Shown piece by piece: positions 23,977 through 31,585 of a stretch of DNA of 64,000 nucleotides. Below the pieces are notes generated by a model. That model worked only from the letters and a program-made list of their open reading frames with translations. It made no database searches and was not told the DNA's origin. The position numbers and the translations under genes are program-made. Source of the DNA: Clostridiales bacterium UBA7273 (GTDB lineage Bacteria; Bacillota; Clostridia; Oscillospirales; Oscillospiraceae); contig DKRV01000009.1 of NCBI GenBank assembly GCA_002472405.1, positions 134,705-198,704 of the forward strand, read 5' to 3'. Every line of letters starts with the position of its first letter. Positions within the stretch are counted from its first letter, which is position 1.

Positions 23977-24252
23977 TCATATCCTGTTCTCGCTGCCCCA
24001 GATGCAGAGCTTATCGAGCACCTCCATGAGCGATCTTCCGCGCTCTGTCAGAGAATACTCGACTTTGGGCGGTATCTGCGGATACTCTTTGCGCGAGATG
24101 AGCCTGTCGGCCTCGAGCTCCTTGAGGTTTGTGCTGAGCGTTTTGTCGGTAATGCGGCCGAGGTAGCGCTTCATTTCGTTAAAACGCACCGGCTCGTACT
24201 CCATCAGGCAATAGAGTATCACCATCTTGTGTTTGCCGCTTATAAGCGACAT
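23977..24252 (-). CDS. HxlR-family regulator, apparently 5'-truncated
   Basis: A 91-residue winged-helix protein. It starts at MSLISGKHKMVILYCLMEYE, which aligns with the GGKWKxxIL helix of HxlR proteins, and continues with the canonical VRFNEMKRYLGRITDKTLSTNLKELE recognition region split as VRFNEMKRYLG and ITDKTLSTNLKELE. Family members normally have about 15-20 more N-terminal residues including a conserved Cys-Pro; these are absent. No ribosome binding site is seen and the start lies right after the putP terminator, in the same frame as putP. It may be a remnant or a poorly expressed gene. Confidence 0.6.
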   Translation of the reverse strand: MSLISGKHKMVILYCLMEYEPVRFNEMKRYLGRITDKTLSTNLKELEADRLISRKEYPQIPPKVEYSLTERGRSLMEVLDKLCIWGSENRI

Positions 24253-24261
24253 GGTGTAGCT

Positions 24262-24302
24262 AAAAGGCTTGCAATCTGCGGTTGGCAGACTGCAAGCCCT
24301 TT
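24262..24302 (-). terminator. putP terminator
   Basis: GGCTTGCAATCTGC-type 18-bp stem (24262-24279 with 24285-24302, one mismatch) and a T-rich tail TTTTA on the minus strand, just after the putP stop. Confidence 0.8.
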
Positions 24303-24318
24303 CGGTTGTTTGAATACT

Positions 24319-25854
24319 TTACTTCATTGCGGCGACTGCGTCGAAGTCCTCGCAGATCTTTGCGTCGGGAGCCTTGGTAAGCAGGGAAACAACCACGATG
24401 AAGATGCAGGAGGTTACGAACGCGGGCAGCAGCTCGTAGATCGCAAACGCGCCGCCGATGGGGGCTATTGCGTATTTCCAGATGAATACCATTGCCGCGC
24501 CCGAGAACATGCCGGCTATCGCGCCCCATTTGTTGCAGCGCTTCCAGTAAAGCGAGAACAGAACGATGGGGCCGAAGGTTGCGCCGAAGCCTGCCCATGC
24601 GAAGGATACGACGCGGAATATGGAGCTTGTGGGATCAAGTGCGAACAGCACACCGCAGACAGCCACGCACAGAACGGTGACGCGGGCAACGATCATGCTC
24701 TTCTTGTCGTCAAGCTCAACGCCGAACACGCCGCGGATGATATTCTGAGCGATCGCGCTTGCTGCCGCCAAGAGCTGAACGTCGGCGGTGGACATGGTGG
24801 CGGCGAGAATGCCTGCAAGGACAAGACCTGCGAGGATAGCGAAGAATGCGCCGTACTCGGACAGGACTGCCGCGATGGAAACGATGAGCGCCTCTGCGGA
24901 GGATGCGTCACCGAACATGGCGATGATGTTCTCTTTTGCCATGGAGTAGCCTACAATGCCGATCACGACTGCGACAGACAGGGAAACAACGACCCAGATG
25001 GTAGCAACACGGCGGCTGAGCTTGAGCTTATTCTCGTCCTCGATGGCCATGAAGTGAAGAACAACGTGGGGCATGCCGAAGTAGCCGAGCGCCCATGCGA
25101 GGGTGGATATTATCTTGAGAGTGCCGAACTCGCCGGCCTCGGCGGCCTGAATGCTGGTGGTCGCGGTCATGCTGAGGTAGCCGGGGATGGCCTTGGCGTT
25201 TGCAACGACGTTTTCCCAGCCGCCGACGGAGTTGATGCCGAAGATGAGGACGACCGCCAGAGCAAAGACCATTATAAGGCTCTGCACAAGGCTCGTTACC
25301 GACGCTGCCTTGAAGCCGCCGCATGCGGTATAGGCAACGATGACGATAGCGCTGACGATCATTGCGGGAACATAGTCAAAGCCGAACAAAGTTCCGAAGA
25401 GCTTGCCGCAGGCAGAGAAGCCGGAAGCGGTGTAGGGAACATAGAAAACAATGATGGTGATGGCGCCCAGAAGCTCGATGAGCTTGGTGTCGTCATAAAA
25501 GCGGCGCGATATGTACTCAGGCAGAGTCAGCGCTCCCAGCCGCACCGAGTAGCGGCGCAGGCGCTTTGCAACGAACAGCCAGTTGAGATAGGTGCCAAGC
25601 GCAAGGCCGATAGCCGTCCAGCTCGCTTCCGCGATGCCGCAGAAGAACGCCAGTCCGGGAACGCCCATGAGCAGATATGCGCTCATGTCCGAAGCTTCGG
25701 TGGAAAGCGCCGTCACGATAGGGCCGAGCTTGCGGCCGCCGAGGTAAAACTCGTGTGCGTCGGACTGACCCTTGGAATAGTAAACGCCGATGGCGACCAT
25801 ACCGACAAGGTAGACCACAATGGCGATCAGTATGCAAATAATATTACCTGTCAT
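24319..25854 (-). CDS. putP: Sodium/solute symporter, proline type (PutP)
   Basis: A 511-residue SSS-family transporter with about 13 membrane helices. FYLGGRKLGPIVTALSTEASDMSAYLLMG contains the conserved sodium-site region (split here as FYLGGRKLGP and LSTEASDMSAYLLMG), and GGFKAASVTSLVQSLIM and AGILAATMSTADVQLL are family hallmarks. Proline is the best guess from overall resemblance to PutP. ATG at 25854 has GGAGAGAG upstream. Transcribed divergently from the LysR gene at 26036, which may control it. Confidence 0.9.
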   Translation of the reverse strand: MTGNIICILIAIVVYLVGMVAIGVYYSKGQSDAHEFYLGGRKLGPIVTALSTEASDMSAYLLMGVPGLAFFCGIAEASWTAIGLALGTYLNWLFVAKRLRRYSVRLGALTLPEYISRRFYDDTKLIELLGAITIIVFYVPYTASGFSACGKLFGTLFGFDYVPAMIVSAIVIVAYTACGGFKAASVTSLVQSLIMVFALAVVLIFGINSVGGWENVVANAKAIPGYLSMTATTSIQAAEAGEFGTLKIISTLAWALGYFGMPHVVLHFMAIEDENKLKLSRRVATIWVVVSLSVAVVIGIVGYSMAKENIIAMFGDASSAEALIVSIAAVLSEYGAFFAILAGLVLAGILAATMSTADVQLLAAASAIAQNIIRGVFGVELDDKKSMIVARVTVLCVAVCGVLFALDPTSSIFRVVSFAWAGFGATFGPIVLFSLYWKRCNKWGAIAGMFSGAAMVFIWKYAIAPIGGAFAIYELLPAFVTSCIFIVVVSLLTKAPDAKICEDFDAVAAMK

Positions 25855-25889
25855 GTTTCTCTCTCCAATCATTTTTAAACGATGTTTGA

Positions 25890-25918
25890 ATTATAGTCAC
25901 ACAAAAAGTGCATTGCAA
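25890..25918 (-). promoter_or_regulatory. Sigma-A promoter of putP
   Basis: On the minus strand TTGCAA (25918-25913), 17-bp spacer, perfect TATAAT (25895-25890), 36 bp before the putP start. Confidence 0.75.
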
Positions 25919-25940
25919 GGCGAAATATTATCGAAATTAC

Positions 25941-25970
25941 TTGATTTTCAGAAAAAACGCGGTATATTAT
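25941..25970 (+). promoter_or_regulatory. Probable promoter of the LysR gene
   Basis: TTGATT (25941-25946) followed at 16-18 bp by TATATT/TATTAT (25963-25970), divergent from the putP promoter. Confidence 0.5.
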
Positions 25971-25996
25971 TACCATACCTAATTATTTTCATGCTA

Positions 25997-26015
25997 ACAT
26001 GAATAAAATTCATGT
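25997..26015. promoter_or_regulatory. Candidate LysR binding palindrome
   Basis: Perfect 8-bp inverted repeat ACATGAAT-AAA-ATTCATGT, of T-N11-A type, 21 bp before the LysR start and downstream of its promoter: a likely autoregulatory or putP-control site. Confidence 0.55.
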
Positions 26016-26035
26016 AAATTCCCCGGAGGAGCAAT

Positions 26036-26920
26036 ATGAGCATTTCAAAATACGAAACTCTCGCGAAAGTGGTGGAGTTGGGCAGCCTTACAAGAGCGGC
26101 CGACGCCCTCGGATGCACGCAGTCGGCAGTCAGCCATACTATTAATAATTTGGAGGCCGAGCTTGGCTTTTCGGTCATAACCCGCTCGCGCGCCGGAGTT
26201 AAGCTCACTGCCGACGGAGAGCGCATAATGCCGTCAGTGCGCGGAATGCTCAACTATGAAGAGCAGCTTAGGCAGACAGCCTCGGCCATCCGCGGCCTTG
26301 ATTCCGGCACTGTGCGCATCGGCGCGTTTACCTCCGTCGCGGTGCACTGGCTGCCGGGCGTAATAAAAGAGTTCCAGCACGATTACCCGAACGTCGATCT
26401 CAAGCTTTTAAACGGCGACTATTACGATGTTGAGCGCTGGATCGACGAGGGCAGCGTTGACCTCGGCTTTGTCAACGTTCCGACTCAGCTCAAGTGCGAG
26501 TGCATACCGCTGATGGAGGACAGACTGCTCGCCATTCTGCCGCACGGGCATAAATTCGAGTCCTACCCCAAATTTCCGCTCGTTGAGTGCGAGACCGAGG
26601 CGTTCATAACCCTGCTGGAAGAATCAAACCACGACGCAAACCGCGCGCTCGCCGCAGCCGGGATAAAGCCGAATATCCGCTTTTCTACCAAAGACGACTA
26701 CGCCATAATCGCGATGGTCGAAAAGGGACTGGGCATATCCATCATGCCCGAGCTTCTGCTGACCGGCCGGCACGACGACGTTGTTGTAAAAGAGCTTGTT
26801 CCGCCCTCGAAGCGCGTTATCGGCCTTGCGATAACGGAAACGAGCCGCAACAGCCCGGCAACTCGCAAATTTGCCGATTACACCGTTGACTGGGTGCGCC
26901 GCGGTGTTGCTACGGTGTAA
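26036..26920 (+). CDS. LysR-family transcriptional regulator, divergent to putP
   Basis: A 294-residue LTTR. HTH at residues 1-60 (KVVELGSLTRAADALGCTQS, AVSHTINNLEAELGF) and effector domain from about 88 (GTVRIGAFTSVAVHWLPGVI). GGAGGAG precedes the ATG. Divergent arrangement with the PutP symporter and a palindrome in the shared gap suggest it controls that transporter; the inducer is unknown. Confidence 0.92.
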   Translation: MSISKYETLAKVVELGSLTRAADALGCTQSAVSHTINNLEAELGFSVITRSRAGVKLTADGERIMPSVRGMLNYEEQLRQTASAIRGLDSGTVRIGAFTSVAVHWLPGVIKEFQHDYPNVDLKLLNGDYYDVERWIDEGSVDLGFVNVPTQLKCECIPLMEDRLLAILPHGHKFESYPKFPLVECETEAFITLLEESNHDANRALAAAGIKPNIRFSTKDDYAIIAMVEKGLGISIMPELLLTGRHDDVVVKELVPPSKRVIGLAITETSRNSPATRKFADYTVDWVRRGVATV

Positions 26921-26978
26921 ATAATGTGTTAATATATACGGTACTGGATTTTTCAAAATAGATGAGAGGATCTGAAAA

Positions 26979-27116
26979 ATGAAGATCGTAATAGTCGGCG
27001 CAGGCAAGATAGGCTATTCGCTTGCCGAGGAGCTGGCCAACGAGAACCACGATATAACCGTGGTCGATATAGATAAGGAAAAGGTAAAGCTCCTGTCCGA
27101 TACGCTTGAGTCATGA
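26979..27116 (+). pseudogene. trkA: TrkA N-terminal part, cut off by a frameshift
   Basis: Reads MKIVIVGAGKIGYSLAEELA...DTLES then TGA, 45 codons: the Rossmann dinucleotide-binding start of TrkA with GAGKIG. The rest of TrkA continues in another frame from 27113. Family alignment expects ...DTL(D/E)VMT...; inserting one base after GA in CTTGAGTCATGACC restores GTC ATG ACC. A one-base deletion (GAGGTC to GAGTC) in the strain or in the assembly explains it best. Confidence 0.8.
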
Positions 27117-28336
27117 CCCTTTGCGGCAACGGCGCTGCGATATCCGTCCAGCGCGAGGCAAACGTTGACGAGAGCGACCTGCTCATCGCCGTCACGGCGC
27201 AGGACGAGCTGAACATGCTCGCGTGCATCGTCGCGCGCAAGCTCGGCTGTAAAAACACCATCGCGCGCGTGCGCAATCTTGAGTATACCGAGCAGCTTTA
27301 CGTCCTCAAGTCGGAGCTGGGCCTGTCCATGACCATAAACCCCGAGCTTCTGGCCGCCAAGGAGATCTACCGTCTGCTGCAGATCCCGGCCTTCATAAAG
27401 CGCGATACCTTTGCCGAGGGCAAGGCCGAGATAGTCGAGCTTTTCATTGCCGACGGCAGCCCGCTTGACGGGCTTCAGCTTGCCGATCTGCGTCGGAAAA
27501 TACGGGTGCATGTCCTCATCTGTGCGGTTCTGCGCGAGGAAAAGGTCTTTATCCCCGACGGCAGCTTTGTTCTGCGCAAGGGCGATAAAATATACGTCAC
27601 CGCGCCGGCATCGTCGCTCGTCGAGCTTACGCACGAGCTGAAGCTGCGCAGCAAAAAAAGCAAAAACGTGCTCATCGTCGGCGGCGGCAGGATCGCCGAA
27701 TACCTCGCTCCGATGCTGATAAAAACCGGCACAAGCATAAAGCTGATTGAGATGAAGCGCGCGCGGTGCGAGTACCTCGCCGAAAAGTACCCCGAGGTGA
27801 GCGTCATCTGCTCGGACGGCTCGAGTCAGGCGGTGCTCAGGACGCACAACATCCGCCAGATGGACGCTGTCCTGCCGCTGACGAACATGGACGAGGAGAA
27901 CATCATCATCGGCATGTTTGCGCGCAAGATGGGCGTTCCGCAGCTTTTGACGAAGATAAACCGCCTCGAATACGGCGAGATCCTCGGCGACCGCGGCGCG
28001 GACAGCCTGATAAGCCCGAAAAGCCTGAGCACCTATGCCATCATCCGCTATGTCCGTGCGATGGAGAACACCGGCGGCAGTGCGGTGCTGACCATCCACC
28101 GCCTCGCCGACGGCAGCGCGGAGGCGCTGGAGTTTGCCGTGACCGACGCGACCGAGCACCTGCACGAGCGCCTGGTCGATATCCGGCTCAAGCCCGGCAT
28201 ACTGATCGTTTGCATAAACCACATGGGCAAGATCATCATCCCCGGCGGCCGGGACACGCTCTCGGCCGGCGATACGGTTGTCATCGTCACGACCGCCGGA
28301 CGCGAAATCCTTGACCTCAACGACATATTTGCGTAA
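27113..28336 (+). CDS. trkA: Trk potassium uptake regulator TrkA, main part after frameshift
   Basis: A 407-residue remainder of the TrkA RCK protein: rest of the first NAD-binding domain (CGNGAAISVQREANVDESDL), first TrkA-C domain, second Rossmann domain (NVLIVGGGRIAEYLAPMLIK) and second TrkA-C domain. TrkA gates the TrkH potassium channel from the cytoplasm. The ATG at 27113 overlaps the TGA of the N-terminal fragment (ATGA), so reinitiation could produce two fragments, but the first GAGKIG loop would be on a separate peptide. No slippery heptamer for a programmed shift is visible. trkH follows with a 1-bp overlap. Confidence 0.88.
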   Translation: MTLCGNGAAISVQREANVDESDLLIAVTAQDELNMLACIVARKLGCKNTIARVRNLEYTEQLYVLKSELGLSMTINPELLAAKEIYRLLQIPAFIKRDTFAEGKAEIVELFIADGSPLDGLQLADLRRKIRVHVLICAVLREEKVFIPDGSFVLRKGDKIYVTAPASSLVELTHELKLRSKKSKNVLIVGGGRIAEYLAPMLIKTGTSIKLIEMKRARCEYLAEKYPEVSVICSDGSSQAVLRTHNIRQMDAVLPLTNMDEENIIIGMFARKMGVPQLLTKINRLEYGEILGDRGADSLISPKSLSTYAIIRYVRAMENTGGSAVLTIHRLADGSAEALEFAVTDATEHLHERLVDIRLKPGILIVCINHMGKIIIPGGRDTLSAGDTVVIVTTAGREILDLNDIFA

Positions 28337-29778
28337 TGAATATTGGAACGATAAGAAAAACGATAGGCGTCATATTGTGCATCGAGGCGGCGTTCATGCT
28401 GCCTCCGCTGCTGCTTGCGCTCGCCGACGGCGACGCGTCTGCGCTGCGCGGCTTTGCCGCGGCGATCGCGGCGGTGCTCGCGGTCGGAGTGCCCTGCGGC
28501 CTGATAAAGAGCAAGGATCGCCCGCTCGGCGCGCGCGACGGCTTTGTGACCGTCGCCCTGGCGTGGATCATCATATCGCTGTTCGGAGCGATCCCGTTTT
28601 ACGCCTCGGGCGTGATCGGCAGCGTGTCCGACGCCGTGTTCGAGACGATATCCGGCTTCTCCACCACCGGCGCCACGATCATCGACGATGTCGAGGCCGC
28701 GCCCCGGGCGATACTGCTCTGGCGCAGCATCACCAACTGGATCGGCGGCATGGGCGTTCTGGTTTTTCTGCTTGCGATAGCGCCGGTCGCGCGCGAGGGC
28801 GGCTCGATGTTCCTGCTGCGCGCGGAGTTCCCGGGGCCTATGGCGGCAAAGCTTGTGCCGCGCATGCAGAAGTCGGCAAAGCTGCTGTATGAGATATATA
28901 TAGCAATGACCGTCGTGCAGATCGTCCTGCTGCTTCTGGGGGGCATACCGCTGTTCGACTCTGTGAACATATCGCTCAGCACGGTGTCCACCGGCGGCTT
29001 CTGCGTCCGCAACGACAGTATGGCGTCCTACGGCGCTTATGCGCAGAACGTAACGCTTGTTTTCATGACCCTGTGCAGCATGAGCTTCAGCCTGTTTTAC
29101 TGCGCCCTTGCGCGCGAATTTCTGCGCATCCGCCGCAGCCGCGAGCTGCGTACCTTTGTCATCGTCGTCCTGGGCGTTGCGCTGCTCATGGGCATCGACA
29201 CTGCCTCGAAATTCACGTCCGTCGCCGACGGCGTCCACCACACTCTGTTCCAGGTCATTTCCATCATCAGCACGACCTGCTATGTGTCGATCGACGCAAG
29301 CTTCTGGTCGCCCTTTGTTTTGGCTATGCTGACCGTTTTGATGATAACCGGCCCCATGTCCGGCTCGACCGGCGGCGGCATGAAGCTGTCGCGCGTGATG
29401 ATCCTCGCCAAGAGCACCTATCGCGCCATTGCGCGCACCGTCACGCCGAACTCCGTGCACCTTATCCACCTTGACGGCGAGATCGTCGAGGAGGACACGG
29501 TCTCCGCGGTCGAAAGCTTTGCCATTGCGTATTTCATGGCGGTCATTTTGACTGCTGTGGTGCTGTCGATAAACGGCCTGAGCATCGGCGACGGTATGCT
29601 CGCTGCGATCTCCAGCCTCAGCAACGTCGGCTACGGCATCGACTCGAACACCTTCACCATGGGTGTTTCCGGGCTTAATATAATAAGTAAGGCAGTCCTG
29701 TGCTTCGACATGTTCCTCGGCCGCCTCGAAATCTTCCCCATGCTCGTCCTCTTCGCCCCCGAAACGTGGAGGAAGTAG
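28336..29778 (+). CDS. trkH: Trk potassium transporter membrane subunit
   Basis: A 480-residue polytopic protein with four pore-loop repeats. The first selectivity loop is SGFSTTGATI, the second STVSTGGFCVRND, the third contains GPMSGSTGGGMK and the fourth SSLSNVGYGI. It forms the K+ path gated by TrkA, whose gene overlaps its start. Membrane location and pairing are clear; function in this strain depends on whether the trkA frameshift is real. Confidence 0.93.
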   Translation: MNIGTIRKTIGVILCIEAAFMLPPLLLALADGDASALRGFAAAIAAVLAVGVPCGLIKSKDRPLGARDGFVTVALAWIIISLFGAIPFYASGVIGSVSDAVFETISGFSTTGATIIDDVEAAPRAILLWRSITNWIGGMGVLVFLLAIAPVAREGGSMFLLRAEFPGPMAAKLVPRMQKSAKLLYEIYIAMTVVQIVLLLLGGIPLFDSVNISLSTVSTGGFCVRNDSMASYGAYAQNVTLVFMTLCSMSFSLFYCALAREFLRIRRSRELRTFVIVVLGVALLMGIDTASKFTSVADGVHHTLFQVISIISTTCYVSIDASFWSPFVLAMLTVLMITGPMSGSTGGGMKLSRVMILAKSTYRAIARTVTPNSVHLIHLDGEIVEEDTVSAVESFAIAYFMAVILTAVVLSINGLSIGDGMLAAISSLSNVGYGIDSNTFTMGVSGLNIISKAVLCFDMFLGRLEIFPMLVLFAPETWRK

Positions 29779-29791
29779 CTGATAGAAAAAT

Positions 29792-29836
29792 GATTAAGGC
29801 TGGAGGGTCAGTATCTGACCTCTTCCAGCCTTAATC
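29792..29836. terminator. Hairpin between convergent trkH and truA
   Basis: GATTAAGGCTGGA (29792-29804) pairs with TCCAGCCTTAATC (29824-29836) with an inner GGTCAG / CTGACC pair. It includes the last codons of truA. There is no T-run, so termination is uncertain. Confidence 0.4.
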
Positions 29837-30545
29837 CCTGTCCGGGCACCGTCGGTCCGGCGTTTTCGCGCACCTTTGATTCAAGCGCCCTTTTCACATC
29901 CTCGGCGCTCATCCGATGCGCCCCGGCCTCAAGCAGCGTGCCTACTATTATGCGCACCATGTTGTATAAAAATCCGTTGCCCGAAACCGTGAACCGTATC
30001 TCGTCGCCGATGCGCGTAATATCTATTGTATCTATCCGCCTCACGGCGGATTTTTTCATGCGCTTATTCGATTGAAATGCCGTGAAATCGTGCTCGCCGA
30101 GCAGAACTTTCGCCGCGTCCTGCATTGCGCCGATATCCAGCGCCTCGCTTACGCGATACATGTACTTTCGCTCGAAAACGTTCTGCACCGCACTGTTCTG
30201 CACGCGGTATATATACGTTTTCCCGACGCAGCTCAGCCGCGCGTGAAATCGCGGCTCGGCAATGCTCAGCTCGAGCGCCGCAATGTCCTCCGGCAGCGCC
30301 TCGCGCAGCCGCGATAGTATATCGCTTGTATCCATCCCGGTTTCCGCCCGGAATGAAGCAACTTGCATCCGCGCATGCGCCCCGGCGTCCGTGCGCCCCG
30401 AGCCGCTTATCTCGATCTCCTGCCCGAGTATGCGCGAAAGCGCGGCCTCGACCTTGCCCTGTATCGTGTTTTCCGTGTTGCCCTGCCGCTGCCAGCCGCG
30501 GTATCGGCTGCCGTCATAGCTCAGGGTGAGTTTGTAATTATTCAT
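29808..30545 (-). CDS. truA: tRNA pseudouridine(38-40) synthase
   Basis: A 245-residue TruA. LSYDGSRYRGWQRQ starts the fold and SGSGRTDAGAHARMQV carries the catalytic Asp. It modifies uridines 38-40 in the tRNA anticodon stem. The start overlaps the upstream DUF2156 gene by 8 bp. The C-terminus coincides with a hairpin shared with the trkH 3' region. Confidence 0.95.
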   Translation of the reverse strand: MNNYKLTLSYDGSRYRGWQRQGNTENTIQGKVEAALSRILGQEIEISGSGRTDAGAHARMQVASFRAETGMDTSDILSRLREALPEDIAALELSIAEPRFHARLSCVGKTYIYRVQNSAVQNVFERKYMYRVSEALDIGAMQDAAKVLLGEHDFTAFQSNKRMKKSAVRRIDTIDITRIGDEIRFTVSGNGFLYNMVRIIVGTLLEAGAHRMSAEDVKRALESKVRENAGPTVPGQGLRLEEVRY

Positions 30546-31410
30546 ATTCGAGCCTGAATTTTTTCAGCATGTACTCGGGGAAGTACGATTGCTTTGCCTG
30601 CCGCAGCCCCTCGTCGCCGACGTCGTCCTCGCGGTTTACGTATCGTATGCCGCACTTTTCAAGCTCGGTTTTTGCGAACAGGCAGTTTATCATCTGGAAC
30701 GCGCCCTTGTACTCGCGCTTGCCCTTTTCGATGTGAACGATCAGCGTGTCGCCCATCACCTCGCCGATGCAGAATGCCGCGACCTCGCCGTCGGTGAGCA
30801 GAGCGTATCCCGTGCAGCCGTAGGCCGCGAAGTCCTCGAGCACCTCGCGCGTGTGGTCGTTTTCGTATATCGCAAGCTCGCTCAGGCCGGCGTCCGACCA
30901 GTCGTGCGCGCAGCATTCGGCGATGCGGTGCGCGTTCTCGTTCGTTATCGGCTCGAGCGTGTAGTCGGGGTAGAGCTTCTCAAACTGGTGGATGAGGTTT
31001 CGCTTTTTGCTGTATTTTTTCCCGGCGAGGTAGGCAAGATCCTCGGCCTTGTACATGTAGTCGGCAATGTCCGGCTCCTCGACGGCGGTGAAGTCAAATT
31101 CCTGCCGCAGCTCGCCGAGCGCGTCCTCGGGAACAAGGCTCATCGTAAGCCCTGCGCCGACCGTCTCGCGCAGCGCGCGCACCCTGTCACACAGGCTGCC
31201 CTCGCCCAGCGGCAGCAAATAGTCGTACTCGCCGCCGTGCCGCGATCTTTCGCGCATGAACAGAACTCCGTCCTCTGTCTTGTATTCGTAGCCGAATCTG
31301 TCGGCCCACATGAAAACGCCCAGCACCGAGTAGTCGCACGAGCGATACTGCGCGCGCAGGTACGGGCGCAGCGCGCCGACGTCACTTAATGTGATTTGTT
31401 TGAAATCCAA
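30538..31410 (-). CDS. DUF2156 (MprF C-terminal-like) acyltransferase-fold protein
   Basis: A 290-residue cytoplasmic protein of the DUF2156 family, related to the aminoacyl-transferase domain of phosphatidylglycerol lysyltransferase and to FemX/GNAT folds. Visible family features are GKKYSKKRNLIHQF, GDTLIVHIEKG, KGAFQMINCLFAK and YVNREDDVGDEGLRQAKQSY. No membrane domain is present, so it is not MprF; its substrate is unknown. Start is a TTG with AGAGG upstream. Co-transcribed with truA. Confidence 0.85.
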   Translation of the reverse strand: MDFKQITLSDVGALRPYLRAQYRSCDYSVLGVFMWADRFGYEYKTEDGVLFMRERSRHGGEYDYLLPLGEGSLCDRVRALRETVGAGLTMSLVPEDALGELRQEFDFTAVEEPDIADYMYKAEDLAYLAGKKYSKKRNLIHQFEKLYPDYTLEPITNENAHRIAECCAHDWSDAGLSELAIYENDHTREVLEDFAAYGCTGYALLTDGEVAAFCIGEVMGDTLIVHIEKGKREYKGAFQMINCLFAKTELEKCGIRYVNREDDVGDEGLRQAKQSYFPEYMLKKFRLEYE

Positions 31411-31537
31411 CGGTGGATACCTCTTTTCGCGTTATGCGGCTATTATAACATATCCCCCATGCCGATAACAAGCGCAGAAAAAGTCATGAAAAGACATAAA
31501 AAGCCATGCCGTAGGACTTTTTTTATTCACAATTATA

Positions 31538-31546
31538 TGCTACAAT
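31538..31546 (+). promoter_or_regulatory. Extended -10 promoter element of secA
   Basis: TGCTACAAT (TG at 31538-31539, TACAAT 31541-31546), 40 bp before the secA start, with only a T-rich -35 region. Confidence 0.5.
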
Positions 31547-31585
31547 CTATTTGTGAAATTATCTTTACATACGAAAGGCAATAAT

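Noticed and set aside
24229..25878. 549-codon open frame opposite putP
   Set aside because: Antisense shadow rich in Glu/Asp/Gly/Cys with no hydrophobic or domain pattern; putP is clear.
27090..27120. Programmed -1 frameshift in trkA
   Set aside because: The required shift would be -1 at CTTGAG, but there is no slippery heptamer or downstream pseudoknot that I can see; a one-base deletion is simpler.
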